From Clostridia bacterium (lineage in GTDB: Bacteria; Bacillota; Clostridia; Christensenellales; Borkfalkiaceae): a stretch of DNA of 48,481 bases. The position numbers and the translations under genes are program-made. Numbering within the stretch: position 1 is the stretch's first letter; every line of letters starts with the position of its first letter. The stretch is from contig CAAGHC010000068.1 in assembly GCA_900769565.1 (NCBI GenBank), positions 1-48,481 on the forward strand, read 5' to 3'. Positions 32,809 through 41,704 of this stretch are shown here, piece after piece. The notes beneath the pieces are model-generated. The model searched no databases and had not been told where the DNA came from. It saw nothing but the letters and a program-made list of their open reading frames with translations.

Positions 32809-35535
32809 TTAATATTTAACGTAGTCGATTTGGATAACTATCGTGCCACCTTGGTCGTATCTAACAGGTTCGCCACCCGTCTTAATATTACCAAACCCGA
32901 TACCGAGTAGTTTTGTGCCGTTGTAAAGGTCAACCATCTTGCTATCATTTAACGTACTATTCAAAGTAATTTCCGTCCAGTTGCCACCTACGGTAAGTGT
33001 ACCGTGGTTATCTTGATATTTAACAGGACTATAATCATCACCTGAACTTGGCATGTCATATGCAACGTATACGTTTGCTTGCTCTAATGAGTTGGGGAAA
33101 CTTACTACGCGCATTCTAACCTTAACTTGTGAATTAGTGGTTAAATCAAGCGTGTTTGCAAGATTTAGTGCAAGCATAGGCATATAAGTGTAAGTGCCTT
33201 GATTTATAGTAACTTGTATTGCACCGTCATGTCCACCAAAGCCGTCGTCTGCATTTGCAGATAAGTATTCTACTTTAGAAATTACGCTATCTGCATCAAG
33301 CTGACCAACCATGCTAGTATAAATTTGGTCGTTATAACTTGCAAGAACGCTTGCAGGCTCGTTTAACACTTTAATTTCTTCGGTATACGCAGAATCTTTT
33401 AAAGTCATTGCGTTAGAAACTGCTTTTACACTTACTCTATAAGCGGTAAGACCGTTAGTTAAGGTAGTTAAATCCATGCTAGTTGCAGTAGTTACGGGTT
33501 GGTCAACACCGTTGAAACATACAACGTAGCCGTCTGCATTAGCAACAGCATCCCAAGAGAACGTGTTGCCGTCAAGCTCTGCATTCATAGGAACAGAAAG
33601 GTCGTCGTAATAACAGATTTCACCAAGGAATACCTTAACCGTGCCGTTATTTTTAACACTACTTCTTTGAAGAACGCTTAAAGTAATATATTTATCGCCG
33701 TCGTTAAGCATGCTATCAAGTTCTGCATTAGAAAGCGTTAATACTTGCCATTCGCCAACAGTTACAACTTGGTGCGGGGTATTAAAGTTACCACCACTTT
33801 CGTTCCAGTTACCACTATCGCCTACGAATGCAAACCAAACTTCTGCACTATCACCATAAGGATGTTCGGTTACTTTAAACTTAATCTTAATACCGTCTTG
33901 TGCACTAAAATCTAAACCTTTGTTAAAGTTAATTCTAAAATTAGAATATCTCGTTGAGTTGCTCGTATTTAGCGTGAGCGCCAACGCACCGTTTTCTTCT
34001 GAATACTCTACTTTATCTATAAGTTTAGTTTGCATATCGGGATGACGGTATAAGTAACCACCTTCCACAATCGTACCTTGATAGAATTTTGAGTTAAATT
34101 CACCGATAACCATTTGGTTAGCAGACGCTTTATAGTTACATAAAGGTGAACTTAACGGAGAAGACAACCAACCTACGTTAGAAGATAATGCTTGTACTTG
34201 AACGTAGTATTGAGCATAAGCCGTTAAATCTAATGAGTTTGTAGTTAAATCGAAAGTCTTTTCTTCAATCGTTCCGTTGTTGTCAACGGTTGCAACTGCC
34301 TTGTAGCCAGTTGCGTTTTCTACAGCGTCCCAAGTAATAACACCGTTATTGTCAGCAAGTACGGGGATTCCTAATTCGCCTTCGTAAACCCTAATGTAGT
34401 CGAAGAAGAGTTCTCCGTAACCACCACCCCTACGCATATTATATACGTTAAAGTGGAATGCTTCGGTAATAGTACCTGCAAGGTATACGCCCTGAATATT
34501 TGCAGACGGAATTCTTAAGGTTTGCCACGTGTCGTCGTTGTCGGGGTTAAGTTCTCTTTCACCGTAATCCCAAATCCAAGTTGCTTGAGATGGCTTTAAG
34601 AACTGGAATCTCGTAGGCGTAGTCGTTCCTTCGAAAACGTACGCTTCACTCTTTAACTTAAAGCGAACTTCTATACCACCGTTTTCGGGTAATTCTGCCG
34701 TGTCGAACGGATTAGTAAGCATAACCTTAAATATTGAGTGTCCGTATTCACCAGAATACAAGCCGAGTTTTAACGCACCACCGTTAGAGCCGGGGCATTC
34801 TTGTTCAGAAACGTATTCTATCGGGTCGGGCATAACGCTCGCACCGATAACGTCACCAAGCTGAATGTCGAAAGCATAGTTAACGTCGTTAAACGCTACG
34901 AGTTCATTGTCTTGTAACGGTTTTCTGTTTTGATACAATCCGTAAGGCGAATCAAGGCTAGTTTCTCTATCGCCTATTGCCTTTGCCTCAAAACACCAAC
35001 CCGTACCACTAAACACGTCGGACGTAAACGAAGTGCCTTCAATAGTTTGCTCTTCGCCCATGTTTACCCTAACGATATACTTGGTCTTTTCTTGGTTTTT
35101 AGCGTCCTTAACGGCAGGCCAAGAAATGGTGTTACCGCTAACGGTAAAGTTCTTCGGGGTAGGAAGTTTTGCGCATACGTAACAATCTATTACGTAATCT
35201 TCCATTCCTTCTGCAGAGTAAATTATTTTACAAATACCTGCACGGGTCGGGAATCTAAACACGTCCTTTTTTACGACGATATCGCCACCCGTTGCGTTTT
35301 GAACTTTGTAACTAACTTCTATTCCGTCTACTCTGTCTTCAATACTGTCTACTATATAAGCAAACGGTACTGTGAACTGGTCACCTACTTCAAAAACAAA
35401 TTCTGTTTGTTCAGTATCTAACTTCCAGTACTTTCCCGTCCCGACTTCTTCTTTCGGTTTACAGCCGGTAACAACGAAAAGCATGCTGGTTATTAAAAAT
35501 AATACCGACAACACAAATATCAGTTTCTTTTTCAT
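32809..35535 (-). CDS. Large surface lipoprotein with alternating Fn3-like and CBM-like modules
   Basis: This 908-residue protein has a lipoprotein signal peptide with the lipobox 'VVTGC' near residue 25. Fn3-like stretches ('ITWDAVENATGYKAVA', 'FSWDAVANADGYVVCF') alternate with three beta-sandwich modules at about 215-390, 505-660 and 750-908. The last shares 'DDGFGGHDGA' with two modules of the 903-residue neighbour. Ends such as 'FFDYIRVYEG' and 'IQIDYVKY' are typical of carbohydrate-binding sandwiches. No catalytic domain is seen. It probably captures the glycan at the membrane next to the solute-binding protein. GGGAG precedes the ATG. Confidence 0.75.
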   Translation of the reverse strand: MKKKLIFVLSVLFLITSMLFVVTGCKPKEEVGTGKYWKLDTEQTEFVFEVGDQFTVPFAYIVDSIEDRVDGIEVSYKVQNATGGDIVVKKDVFRFPTRAGICKIIYSAEGMEDYVIDCYVCAKLPTPKNFTVSGNTISWPAVKDAKNQEKTKYIVRVNMGEEQTIEGTSFTSDVFSGTGWCFEAKAIGDRETSLDSPYGLYQNRKPLQDNELVAFNDVNYAFDIQLGDVIGASVMPDPIEYVSEQECPGSNGGALKLGLYSGEYGHSIFKVMLTNPFDTAELPENGGIEVRFKLKSEAYVFEGTTTPTRFQFLKPSQATWIWDYGERELNPDNDDTWQTLRIPSANIQGVYLAGTITEAFHFNVYNMRRGGGYGELFFDYIRVYEGELGIPVLADNNGVITWDAVENATGYKAVATVDNNGTIEEKTFDLTTNSLDLTAYAQYYVQVQALSSNVGWLSSPLSSPLCNYKASANQMVIGEFNSKFYQGTIVEGGYLYRHPDMQTKLIDKVEYSEENGALALTLNTSNSTRYSNFRINFNKGLDFSAQDGIKIKFKVTEHPYGDSAEVWFAFVGDSGNWNESGGNFNTPHQVVTVGEWQVLTLSNAELDSMLNDGDKYITLSVLQRSSVKNNGTVKVFLGEICYYDDLSVPMNAELDGNTFSWDAVANADGYVVCFNGVDQPVTTATSMDLTTLTNGLTAYRVSVKAVSNAMTLKDSAYTEEIKVLNEPASVLASYNDQIYTSMVGQLDADSVISKVEYLSANADDGFGGHDGAIQVTINQGTYTYMPMLALNLANTLDLTTNSQVKVRMRVVSFPNSLEQANVYVAYDMPSSGDDYSPVKYQDNHGTLTVGGNWTEITLNSTLNDSKMVDLYNGTKLLGIGFGNIKTGGEPVRYDQGGTIVIQIDYVKY

Positions 35536-35583
35536 TGCTTTCTCCCTTTTATTCTTTACTAATAGTCAAATCGTAGTTCACGA

Positions 35584-37242
35584 TTAGTTGCCCATTGCAA
35601 GATTGTAATTCGTTATTACAGTTTGCCATTTTTGTTGCCAAGTAGAATACATATTGCTGTAGTACTTTTCTGCCGTCATTTCAGATTCAACGTTGGGTGC
35701 TACAAATACGTCTTGGATAATATAATTAGTGTTATGCGGGAATCCGAAACCACCGAAGTAACAGAAATCATACTGGTCGGCAGATGATACGATAAGTCTT
35801 GCGTCTTCTGCTCTTTCAATAACCATCTTCATGTATTCACTTCTTTCAAAGCCAAGTTCGTCTTCGTCTGCAATGTAGCCGTAAGGAAGAAGGGGTAAAC
35901 CACCAACGATATTTTGTTGAGCAATTAATTGTGCCTTATCGCTTGCTAAAAATCTAATGAACTTTTTAGCGCCTTCAATATTGTCTGATACTTTAGGAAT
36001 ATTGCAAGTACCGGTAACAACAGCGCCAACCATTGCACGAGCCTCTGCAACCTTTTCAATATCTTCTGCTTTAGGTCCGATAGGCGGGTCTAAAAGAATG
36101 CCGTCGACGTAGTCTACAACGTTTCTCAACATTGCTTCACTAGTGATTGTCGGGGTGCGTTTAATAATGTCACTTGCAATCGGCATTTTCATTGCGCGAA
36201 TGTCTTGGGGGTCACCGTAGTCTGCTTGTTCTTCAACGATAAAGTCAGTTTCGTTTTCAAGCCAAGGTCCGTTAAAGATGAATGCTACTTCTTCAGGTGC
36301 TCTATCCGAGTCTAGCGGAACGCCACAGAAAATTTCACTTGATTTAATGAAGTTGATTGATGCGCTGTGTTCGTGGATATATCCGTTAGATTTGCTACCA
36401 AGAGTTCTAAAGATATTGTACCAGTCTTTAATTTCTTGTTCGTAAGAAGAAATTACGGTAGGTGCGTTTACGTCACGAACGTATTCGCCTGCAGTTGCAT
36501 CAAAGTGCATACCTTCCATAAAGTTGTCAAAGTTCTCTAAACCCATAAGTTGTGCAAACCATACTTTAGTAGAGAAAACTAAATAGTCGGAATTATCTTC
36601 TAATGCAGAAACGAAAAGATATTTTTTCTTGCCGTCTAAATTCTTGGTGGGGTCTTTAAGTTTGTCACCCATTTCAAAGAATTCTTTGGTAGTTCTAGGA
36701 ATGGTGTAATTGCCTTCGCCAAAAGCGTCGTCAAGCGTGGTCTTGTTGTAAGCCCAGCCGTAACCGAGTTGGTTAACGTAAGGCATCATGTAAGACTTAC
36801 CGTTTCTGTCTTTATAAACTTCGTAATGGTTCTTTTTAACCTTGTCTTTAATCTTCTTGCCCGTATTTTCTTCGCCGAGTGCAGGTTGTTCGTAAAGGTC
36901 TGTTAATTCAACCAACTGTTCAACTACGCCTTCGGTGTGAGCCTCTAAAAGATAAAGGTCGTCTTTAGCCATACCCGAAGAAATCTTTTCAAGTTCTTCC
37001 GTTGCCATAACGGTAGGCTTAATTTCGATATAGGTTTCAGTATCGTAGTTGGTCATGTATTCCTTTGCTACTTCTTCAAGCCACTTGTCGCCGTAACCTG
37101 AACTGAAATATACTACTGATACTTTGTTGGGACGGTTAGCAAAGTTTTCATTACCGCCACCACCTGAACCTTTAGGTCCACAACCTACGAAAGTCGACAT
37201 ACAAAGTACGACTAAAAGTAAAAACGTTACAATTTTTCTCAT
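35584..37242 (-). CDS. Sugar ABC transporter solute-binding lipoprotein (family 1)
   Basis: This 552-residue lipoprotein has the lipobox 'TFVGC' (Cys at about 21) and a Gly-rich linker, then a family 1 extracellular binding fold ('VSVVYFSSGYGDKWLEEVAKEY', 'YMMPYVNQLGYGWAYNK'). It delivers oligosaccharides to the two permeases encoded upstream. It is larger than typical maltose-type binding proteins (about 400), as often seen for importers of longer glycans. GGAG precedes the start. A hairpin upstream may raise its expression over the permeases. Confidence 0.9.
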   Translation of the reverse strand: MRKIVTFLLLVVLCMSTFVGCGPKGSGGGGNENFANRPNKVSVVYFSSGYGDKWLEEVAKEYMTNYDTETYIEIKPTVMATEELEKISSGMAKDDLYLLEAHTEGVVEQLVELTDLYEQPALGEENTGKKIKDKVKKNHYEVYKDRNGKSYMMPYVNQLGYGWAYNKTTLDDAFGEGNYTIPRTTKEFFEMGDKLKDPTKNLDGKKKYLFVSALEDNSDYLVFSTKVWFAQLMGLENFDNFMEGMHFDATAGEYVRDVNAPTVISSYEQEIKDWYNIFRTLGSKSNGYIHEHSASINFIKSSEIFCGVPLDSDRAPEEVAFIFNGPWLENETDFIVEEQADYGDPQDIRAMKMPIASDIIKRTPTITSEAMLRNVVDYVDGILLDPPIGPKAEDIEKVAEARAMVGAVVTGTCNIPKVSDNIEGAKKFIRFLASDKAQLIAQQNIVGGLPLLPYGYIADEDELGFERSEYMKMVIERAEDARLIVSSADQYDFCYFGGFGFPHNTNYIIQDVFVAPNVESEMTAEKYYSNMYSTWQQKWQTVITNYNLAMGN

Positions 37243-37276
37243 AATTTTCTCCTTTTTAAATTATGTTTTATTTTCT

Positions 37277-37317
37277 GTTTCATCACGGGAAGGATAAGCC
37301 CTTCCCTATAATGAAAC
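37277..37317 (-). other. Intercistronic hairpin between permease and binding-protein genes
   Basis: GTTTCAT...ATGAAAC (outer) and GGGAAGG...CCTTCCC (inner) form a two-part stem in the roughly 100-nt gap. No T run follows on the minus strand. Such hairpins often protect the binding-protein message after cleavage; that role is inferred. Confidence 0.55.
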
Positions 37318-37340
37318 CTAAATTACAGTTGTTATAAATT

Positions 37341-38216
37341 TTAACCTTTCATACCGCCACCGAGTTGTAAGTCCATAAGCGTATTTTGGAAAGTCAAATA
37401 CAAAACTATTATGGGCATTGCAGCAACGAATAATCCTGCAAACAATACGGGGTAGTTGATTTTGTTTTCCATTCTCTTTTGGTATACGTAAAAGCCTGAC
37501 GCCAAAGTAGGATAACTTGGCAAGAATACTAGTGGGCCCGTCTCGTCATTCCAGCTTGCTATAAATGACGTTAGCATCAATGCGATTAACGGGGATATTG
37601 CCATAGGCACCATAATTTCAAGGTAAATTTTAGCGTGCCCCGCACCGTCGATTAACGCAGCTTCCGCATATTCCCACGAAACGCCTTTATAGAAAGCGTA
37701 AGAAATAACGAATGGCATACCAAGGAAGTTTGCGCTACCTAAAATTGATAACGGCGTATCGTATATACCAAGTTGGTTAGATACCCTAAATTGAGCAGGC
37801 AAACTACCCATTATAGGAATCATCATGGTAATAACGGCAATGTAATAAACCATGTTACGTAATTCAAACTTATATTTAGCGCAAACGTAAGCAACCGTAC
37901 TAGCAACCGTGATTTGCAAAAGCGCACCACCGAGCGCATACCAAACACTGTTGAATAACATTACGAACAAGTTATTGCCACCACTTTCTAGTTCAACGAA
38001 AGCGTCAACGTAGTTTTTTAATATCCAAACTTTGGGGAATACTCCAGGTTGGAAAAACTCACGTCTGCTACTAAAAGACTTTAGAAAGCCCCAAGCAAGA
38101 GGAATAACCAAACTTATAGCGTAAATACCGAAAATGATACTTACAACTAACATAACGGGGTTTAATTTGAATTTTTTCTTATTAATTTTAACTTGATTTT
38201 GTAAATTATCTTTCAT
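37341..38216 (-). CDS. Sugar ABC transporter permease (MalG type)
   Basis: This 291-residue inner-membrane protein has six helices and the EAA loop that contacts the ATPase ('EYAEAALIDGAGHAKIYLEIMVPM'). The ATG at 38216 follows AGGGGG; a GTG at 38225 would lie inside that site. It pairs with the upstream MalF-type permease, 14 nt away. No ATPase gene is present in the window, so a shared MsmX-like ATPase elsewhere is likely. Confidence 0.92.
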   Translation of the reverse strand: MKDNLQNQVKINKKKFKLNPVMLVVSIIFGIYAISLVIPLAWGFLKSFSSRREFFQPGVFPKVWILKNYVDAFVELESGGNNLFVMLFNSVWYALGGALLQITVASTVAYVCAKYKFELRNMVYYIAVITMMIPIMGSLPAQFRVSNQLGIYDTPLSILGSANFLGMPFVISYAFYKGVSWEYAEAALIDGAGHAKIYLEIMVPMAISPLIALMLTSFIASWNDETGPLVFLPSYPTLASGFYVYQKRMENKINYPVLFAGLFVAAMPIIVLYLTFQNTLMDLQLGGGMKG

Positions 38217-38230
38217 AATTAACACCCCCT

Positions 38231-39169
38231 TTAGTAAGTTATCGTTTCAATCTTGCTCATCAAATATCTACTTAAGAACATGAGCGGTAGAGCAACTACG
38301 GTGAATATCAAACCGATTGCGGCAGGATAGTGATAGTTGCCGTTGCCTTGAACTTGTTTGAATATCCAGAAGTTTAAGGTGAACGTATCGTGAGCACCGT
38401 CGGTAAAGTAGAGCAACGGACCACTTGCCATAAAGATACACGAAATACCGATAAGTAGATAGGTTGCAAGCGTTTCCCAAATAAGCGGGATAACTATTAA
38501 ACTAAATTCCTTAAAGCCCGTGCACCCGTCAAGGTTTGCAGCCTCAATAACGCTTAAGGGTATTCTGTTCATAACGCCTACGAATATAAGCATTTGCGCA
38601 CCGAAACCCGACCACATTACGTAGAAAAGCATAGTTCCCGTTGCCGTTGCAGACTGCGTCAGTAGCGACGGCATATCGTAACCGAACACTTTATATAAAG
38701 TAGTTCCGATAGGTCCGAACGGGTTGATAAATTGCTTGAATATCATAACGTATACTAGCCCCGGTATCATACTTGGTAAGAAGAATAGAACTTTATAAAC
38801 CTTATGTAGATATACTTTCTTAAAGAAGAAGTATGCTATCATTGCCGATAAGAAAGTTTTAGTAACGGCTGCGGTAAAATACTTTAAGGTGTTACCGAGA
38901 GCGATAAAAAGTTCTGACTTTCCACCAACGGGGTCTATTATCTGGTTGCGCATTTCAATAAAGAACTGTTCAAAGTTGTGAAGAGAAAACACTTCACCAT
39001 TTACAGTTTCTACACTAAACGCAAGGATAATAGTTGAAAAGTTAATGTAAACGTAGAAAATTAAAAAGTGAATAAGCGCAGGGATAACTATACAATAAGA
39101 AAATATCTTACCCGTTTTTTCCAACTGTCCTATTTCTTTTTTTAGGTTTTTTGTTTTTGTGTTTTCCAT
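38231..39169 (-). CDS. Sugar ABC transporter permease (MalF/LplB type)
   Basis: This 312-residue protein has six membrane helices and the EAA motif 'VIEAANLDGCTGFKEFSLIVIPL'. It forms the heterodimeric channel with the MalG-type permease. Its start is 4 nt from the stop of the upstream TIM-barrel gene, and its GGAG site lies at that stop, which suggests tight coupling. Confidence 0.92.
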   Translation of the reverse strand: MENTKTKNLKKEIGQLEKTGKIFSYCIVIPALIHFLIFYVYINFSTIILAFSVETVNGEVFSLHNFEQFFIEMRNQIIDPVGGKSELFIALGNTLKYFTAAVTKTFLSAMIAYFFFKKVYLHKVYKVLFFLPSMIPGLVYVMIFKQFINPFGPIGTTLYKVFGYDMPSLLTQSATATGTMLFYVMWSGFGAQMLIFVGVMNRIPLSVIEAANLDGCTGFKEFSLIVIPLIWETLATYLLIGISCIFMASGPLLYFTDGAHDTFTLNFWIFKQVQGNGNYHYPAAIGLIFTVVALPLMFLSRYLMSKIETITY

Positions 39170-39173
39170 TTTA

Positions 39174-40421
39174 TTACTCCACTACGATAAATACGCCGTC
39201 ACCGTTATTAAGGGTTAAGTAGAACTTGCCGTCTTTAAGCGTATCTTTCATCCATACGCCGTTATGGTTAATTCTAATCGATTGCCCTTTCTTAAAGGTG
39301 AGCCAAACTCTAGATTCACTTTCCTTACCGGGCTCTACGAAGTTTGCTAGAACGTACGCCTTCTTTCCACCTTCCTTTTCAAAGCAACCAACTAAAAGGT
39401 CGCCGTCTGCTTTAGCATCAAGGATATTGTCGTCGGTGTAGTTCATGCCGAGTTCTTCTCTTGCCGTCTTAAAAAGGTCTGCGTATTGATTATTTGCTTT
39501 GCCGTCAACGAACATAGTACCCTGCCAGTCGTAAGTCATGTACTCTTCGTCAAAAGTAGCAATTTCAGCGTTAGTCTTTCTGGTGTGATAGTAGAGTTCA
39601 GTACGTCTGTTGCCCTTTTCGGCTTGACCACATTGCATTGTTATCATGCCTCTGAACGCATATTCAGGCGTTTCTTCGGTCTTGTAAATAAAGTAACAAA
39701 GTGATTTTGCACCAAACGCTAATTGACAGAAAACTTGGAATCTCAAATCTGCTACGCAATTAGGATATCTGCACGAGATATAACCTTCAAACGATTGAAT
39801 GCAACCGCCGAGTTTTGAACCCGTTGCCTTTGCCCTTTGAGATGCAAGCACTAAACCGTGCAAGTAAGGTTGAGCGTTAAGTTCTTTAACCCAGTAACCT
39901 TGCCCCCATCTTAAAGGATAACTGTCAACCGAGAATAATTTGTTGTTGCCCTTAACTTTAGCATTGATGTTTTTAGCGCACTTGTCAAGGTGTTCGATAT
40001 AGGACTTTTCCTTACCCTTGTAGCAGTTTCCGTAAGTGTTCATGAAAAAGCCAAGGTCGGAATAGTTTTCGTTATACCAAGGAACATAAATTTCAGAAAC
40101 CTTTTTAATAAGGTCGTCGTCCGGCTCGTCGATAAAGTGAATGTACTTTACTGCGGGGTAGTCGTGCAAGTCGACGTTCTTAAAGTGTTCGTGATAACTG
40201 CCCGTTTGGTCCTTATAGAAAGTTACGCAAGCGTCAAGCCCGATTTTTTCCATAAGTTTTAAACTCTCTAAATATTCGGGGCTTTTAACACTATAATAAT
40301 TTTCCGTCATGAAACAAAGGTTAAAACCACATTCTTTATATTCAATTAACGCTCTTTCGTCCAAATGGTCCGGGGGAATAAAACCCGAAATAAGTAGTCT
40401 TTCTTTAGATTGATTTTTCAT
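39174..40421 (-). CDS. Asp-Glu-Pro TIM-barrel glycosidase-like protein, cytoplasmic paralogue 1
   Basis: This 415-residue protein without signal peptide is probably a TIM-barrel glycoside hydrolase followed by a small beta domain (about 330-415). A candidate acid/base pair is Asp98-Glu99 in 'YIHFIDEPDDDL'. Further shared blocks are 'FIPPDHL', 'DSYPLR', 'QLAFGAKSLCYFIYKTEET' and 'YDWQGT'. It is very close to the next gene and more distantly related to the lipoprotein at 41705. I cannot place it in a CAZy family with confidence; GH123/DUF4091-like and GH42-like enzymes share the Asp-Glu-Pro feature. GGAGA precedes the ATG. Confidence 0.7.
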   Translation of the reverse strand: MKNQSKERLLISGFIPPDHLDERALIEYKECGFNLCFMTENYYSVKSPEYLESLKLMEKIGLDACVTFYKDQTGSYHEHFKNVDLHDYPAVKYIHFIDEPDDDLIKKVSEIYVPWYNENYSDLGFFMNTYGNCYKGKEKSYIEHLDKCAKNINAKVKGNNKLFSVDSYPLRWGQGYWVKELNAQPYLHGLVLASQRAKATGSKLGGCIQSFEGYISCRYPNCVADLRFQVFCQLAFGAKSLCYFIYKTEETPEYAFRGMITMQCGQAEKGNRRTELYYHTRKTNAEIATFDEEYMTYDWQGTMFVDGKANNQYADLFKTAREELGMNYTDDNILDAKADGDLLVGCFEKEGGKKAYVLANFVEPGKESESRVWLTFKKGQSIRINHNGVWMKDTLKDGKFYLTLNNGDGVFIVVE

Positions 40422-40447
40422 TTTAGTACTCTCCTTATTTTTTAGTT

Positions 40448-41677
40448 TTATTCGATTATAACGAACGCACCGTCGCCGTCTTTCATATTAAGTTCAAGTT
40501 TGCCGTCGACTAAATCTCTAACTTCGTCTTTACCGTTAAAATTAATCTTTGCCTTTTTGCCATTCTTAAAGGTTATTGAAACCTTATTGTCAAGCCCCTT
40601 GCTGGGTTCAGCAAAAGTGGTAATAACGTAAGCACGCTTATTATCGTCGTCACCAAAACAACCGAGCAGTAAATCTCTTTCAGCGCTTACTTCCAAAACG
40701 TTGTCGTCTTTATAATCTAAACCGATATCGTTTCTAACAAAGGCAAAGTCTTCAGCGTAGTCGTTTACTTTACAGCCGTCAACCACGGTAGTACCGAGCC
40801 AATCGAAGTGCATATAGTCTTTTTCAAAAGTATTGATTTCTGCGTTTATATTTTTTACTATGTGATAAAGTGGCGTAAGTTCGCCTTTAGCAGTAACCAT
40901 ACCCCTAAAGAGATACATGGGTGTTTCTTCAGACATATAAGTAAAGTAGCAAAGCGACCTTGCACCGAAAGCGAATTGACAGAAGTTTTGGAATCTTATA
41001 TCAGCCTCGCTGTTGGGATATCTGCAGTTCATATATCCTGCGTAAGTTTGTATACAGCCACCGAAGATAGAATCGGTTTCCTTTACTCTTTTTGCGCCCG
41101 CGGCAAGCCCACGAATGTAAGCGCTTGCCTCAAGGAAGTTTTCCCAGTAGCCTTTAGTTCTTAAAGGATATGCGTCGATTGAGAAGAACTTATTTTTTGC
41201 AGTAACCTTATCGTTAATGCTAGTTATACATTTATTAATATGGTCGTTAAACTTATCGAGTTTACTAACTTCAGTACCACAACCACCAAAGGTGTTCATA
41301 AAGAAGTCTATATCCGAGTAGTGTTCGTTAAACCACGGAACGTAGATTTCAGAAACCTTTCTGATAAGGTCGTCGTCAGGCTCGTCAATAGCGTGTATCA
41401 TAGTTACCGCAGGATAGTCGTGCAAGTCAACGTTCTTAAAGTGCTCGTGATACTTACCCGTCTGTACCTTGTAAAAGGCTACGCAAGCCTCTAACCCCAA
41501 CTCTTCCATAAGTTTTAAACTTTCAAAGTATTCGGGGCTATCAACCTTATAATGGTTTTCGGTCATGTAACAAAGATTAAAACCACAATCTTTGTATTCT
41601 TGCATTGCTTTTCTGTTTAAGTGGTCCGGGGGGATAAATCCCGAAAGTAAAACTTTATCCCTAGTACAATTTTTCAT
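40448..41677 (-). CDS. Asp-Glu-Pro TIM-barrel glycosidase-like protein, cytoplasmic paralogue 2
   Basis: This 409-residue protein is collinear with the 39174 product through most of its length, including 'GFIPPDHL', 'HEHFKNVDLHDYPAV' and Asp98-Glu99 in 'MIHAIDEPDDDL'. One difference is 'CIQTYAGY' where paralogue 1 has 'CIQSFEGY', so that Glu is not essential or the paralogues differ in activity. The pair 'SEET' is conserved. It is cytoplasmic. A duplication within the operon is clear; different linkages or anomers may explain keeping both. GGAG precedes the ATG. Confidence 0.7.
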   Translation of the reverse strand: MKNCTRDKVLLSGFIPPDHLNRKAMQEYKDCGFNLCYMTENHYKVDSPEYFESLKLMEELGLEACVAFYKVQTGKYHEHFKNVDLHDYPAVTMIHAIDEPDDDLIRKVSEIYVPWFNEHYSDIDFFMNTFGGCGTEVSKLDKFNDHINKCITSINDKVTAKNKFFSIDAYPLRTKGYWENFLEASAYIRGLAAGAKRVKETDSIFGGCIQTYAGYMNCRYPNSEADIRFQNFCQFAFGARSLCYFTYMSEETPMYLFRGMVTAKGELTPLYHIVKNINAEINTFEKDYMHFDWLGTTVVDGCKVNDYAEDFAFVRNDIGLDYKDDNVLEVSAERDLLLGCFGDDDNKRAYVITTFAEPSKGLDNKVSITFKNGKKAKINFNGKDEVRDLVDGKLELNMKDGDGAFVIIE

Positions 41678-41704
41678 AATTAATACTCCTCGTTCTCGTT
41701 TATA

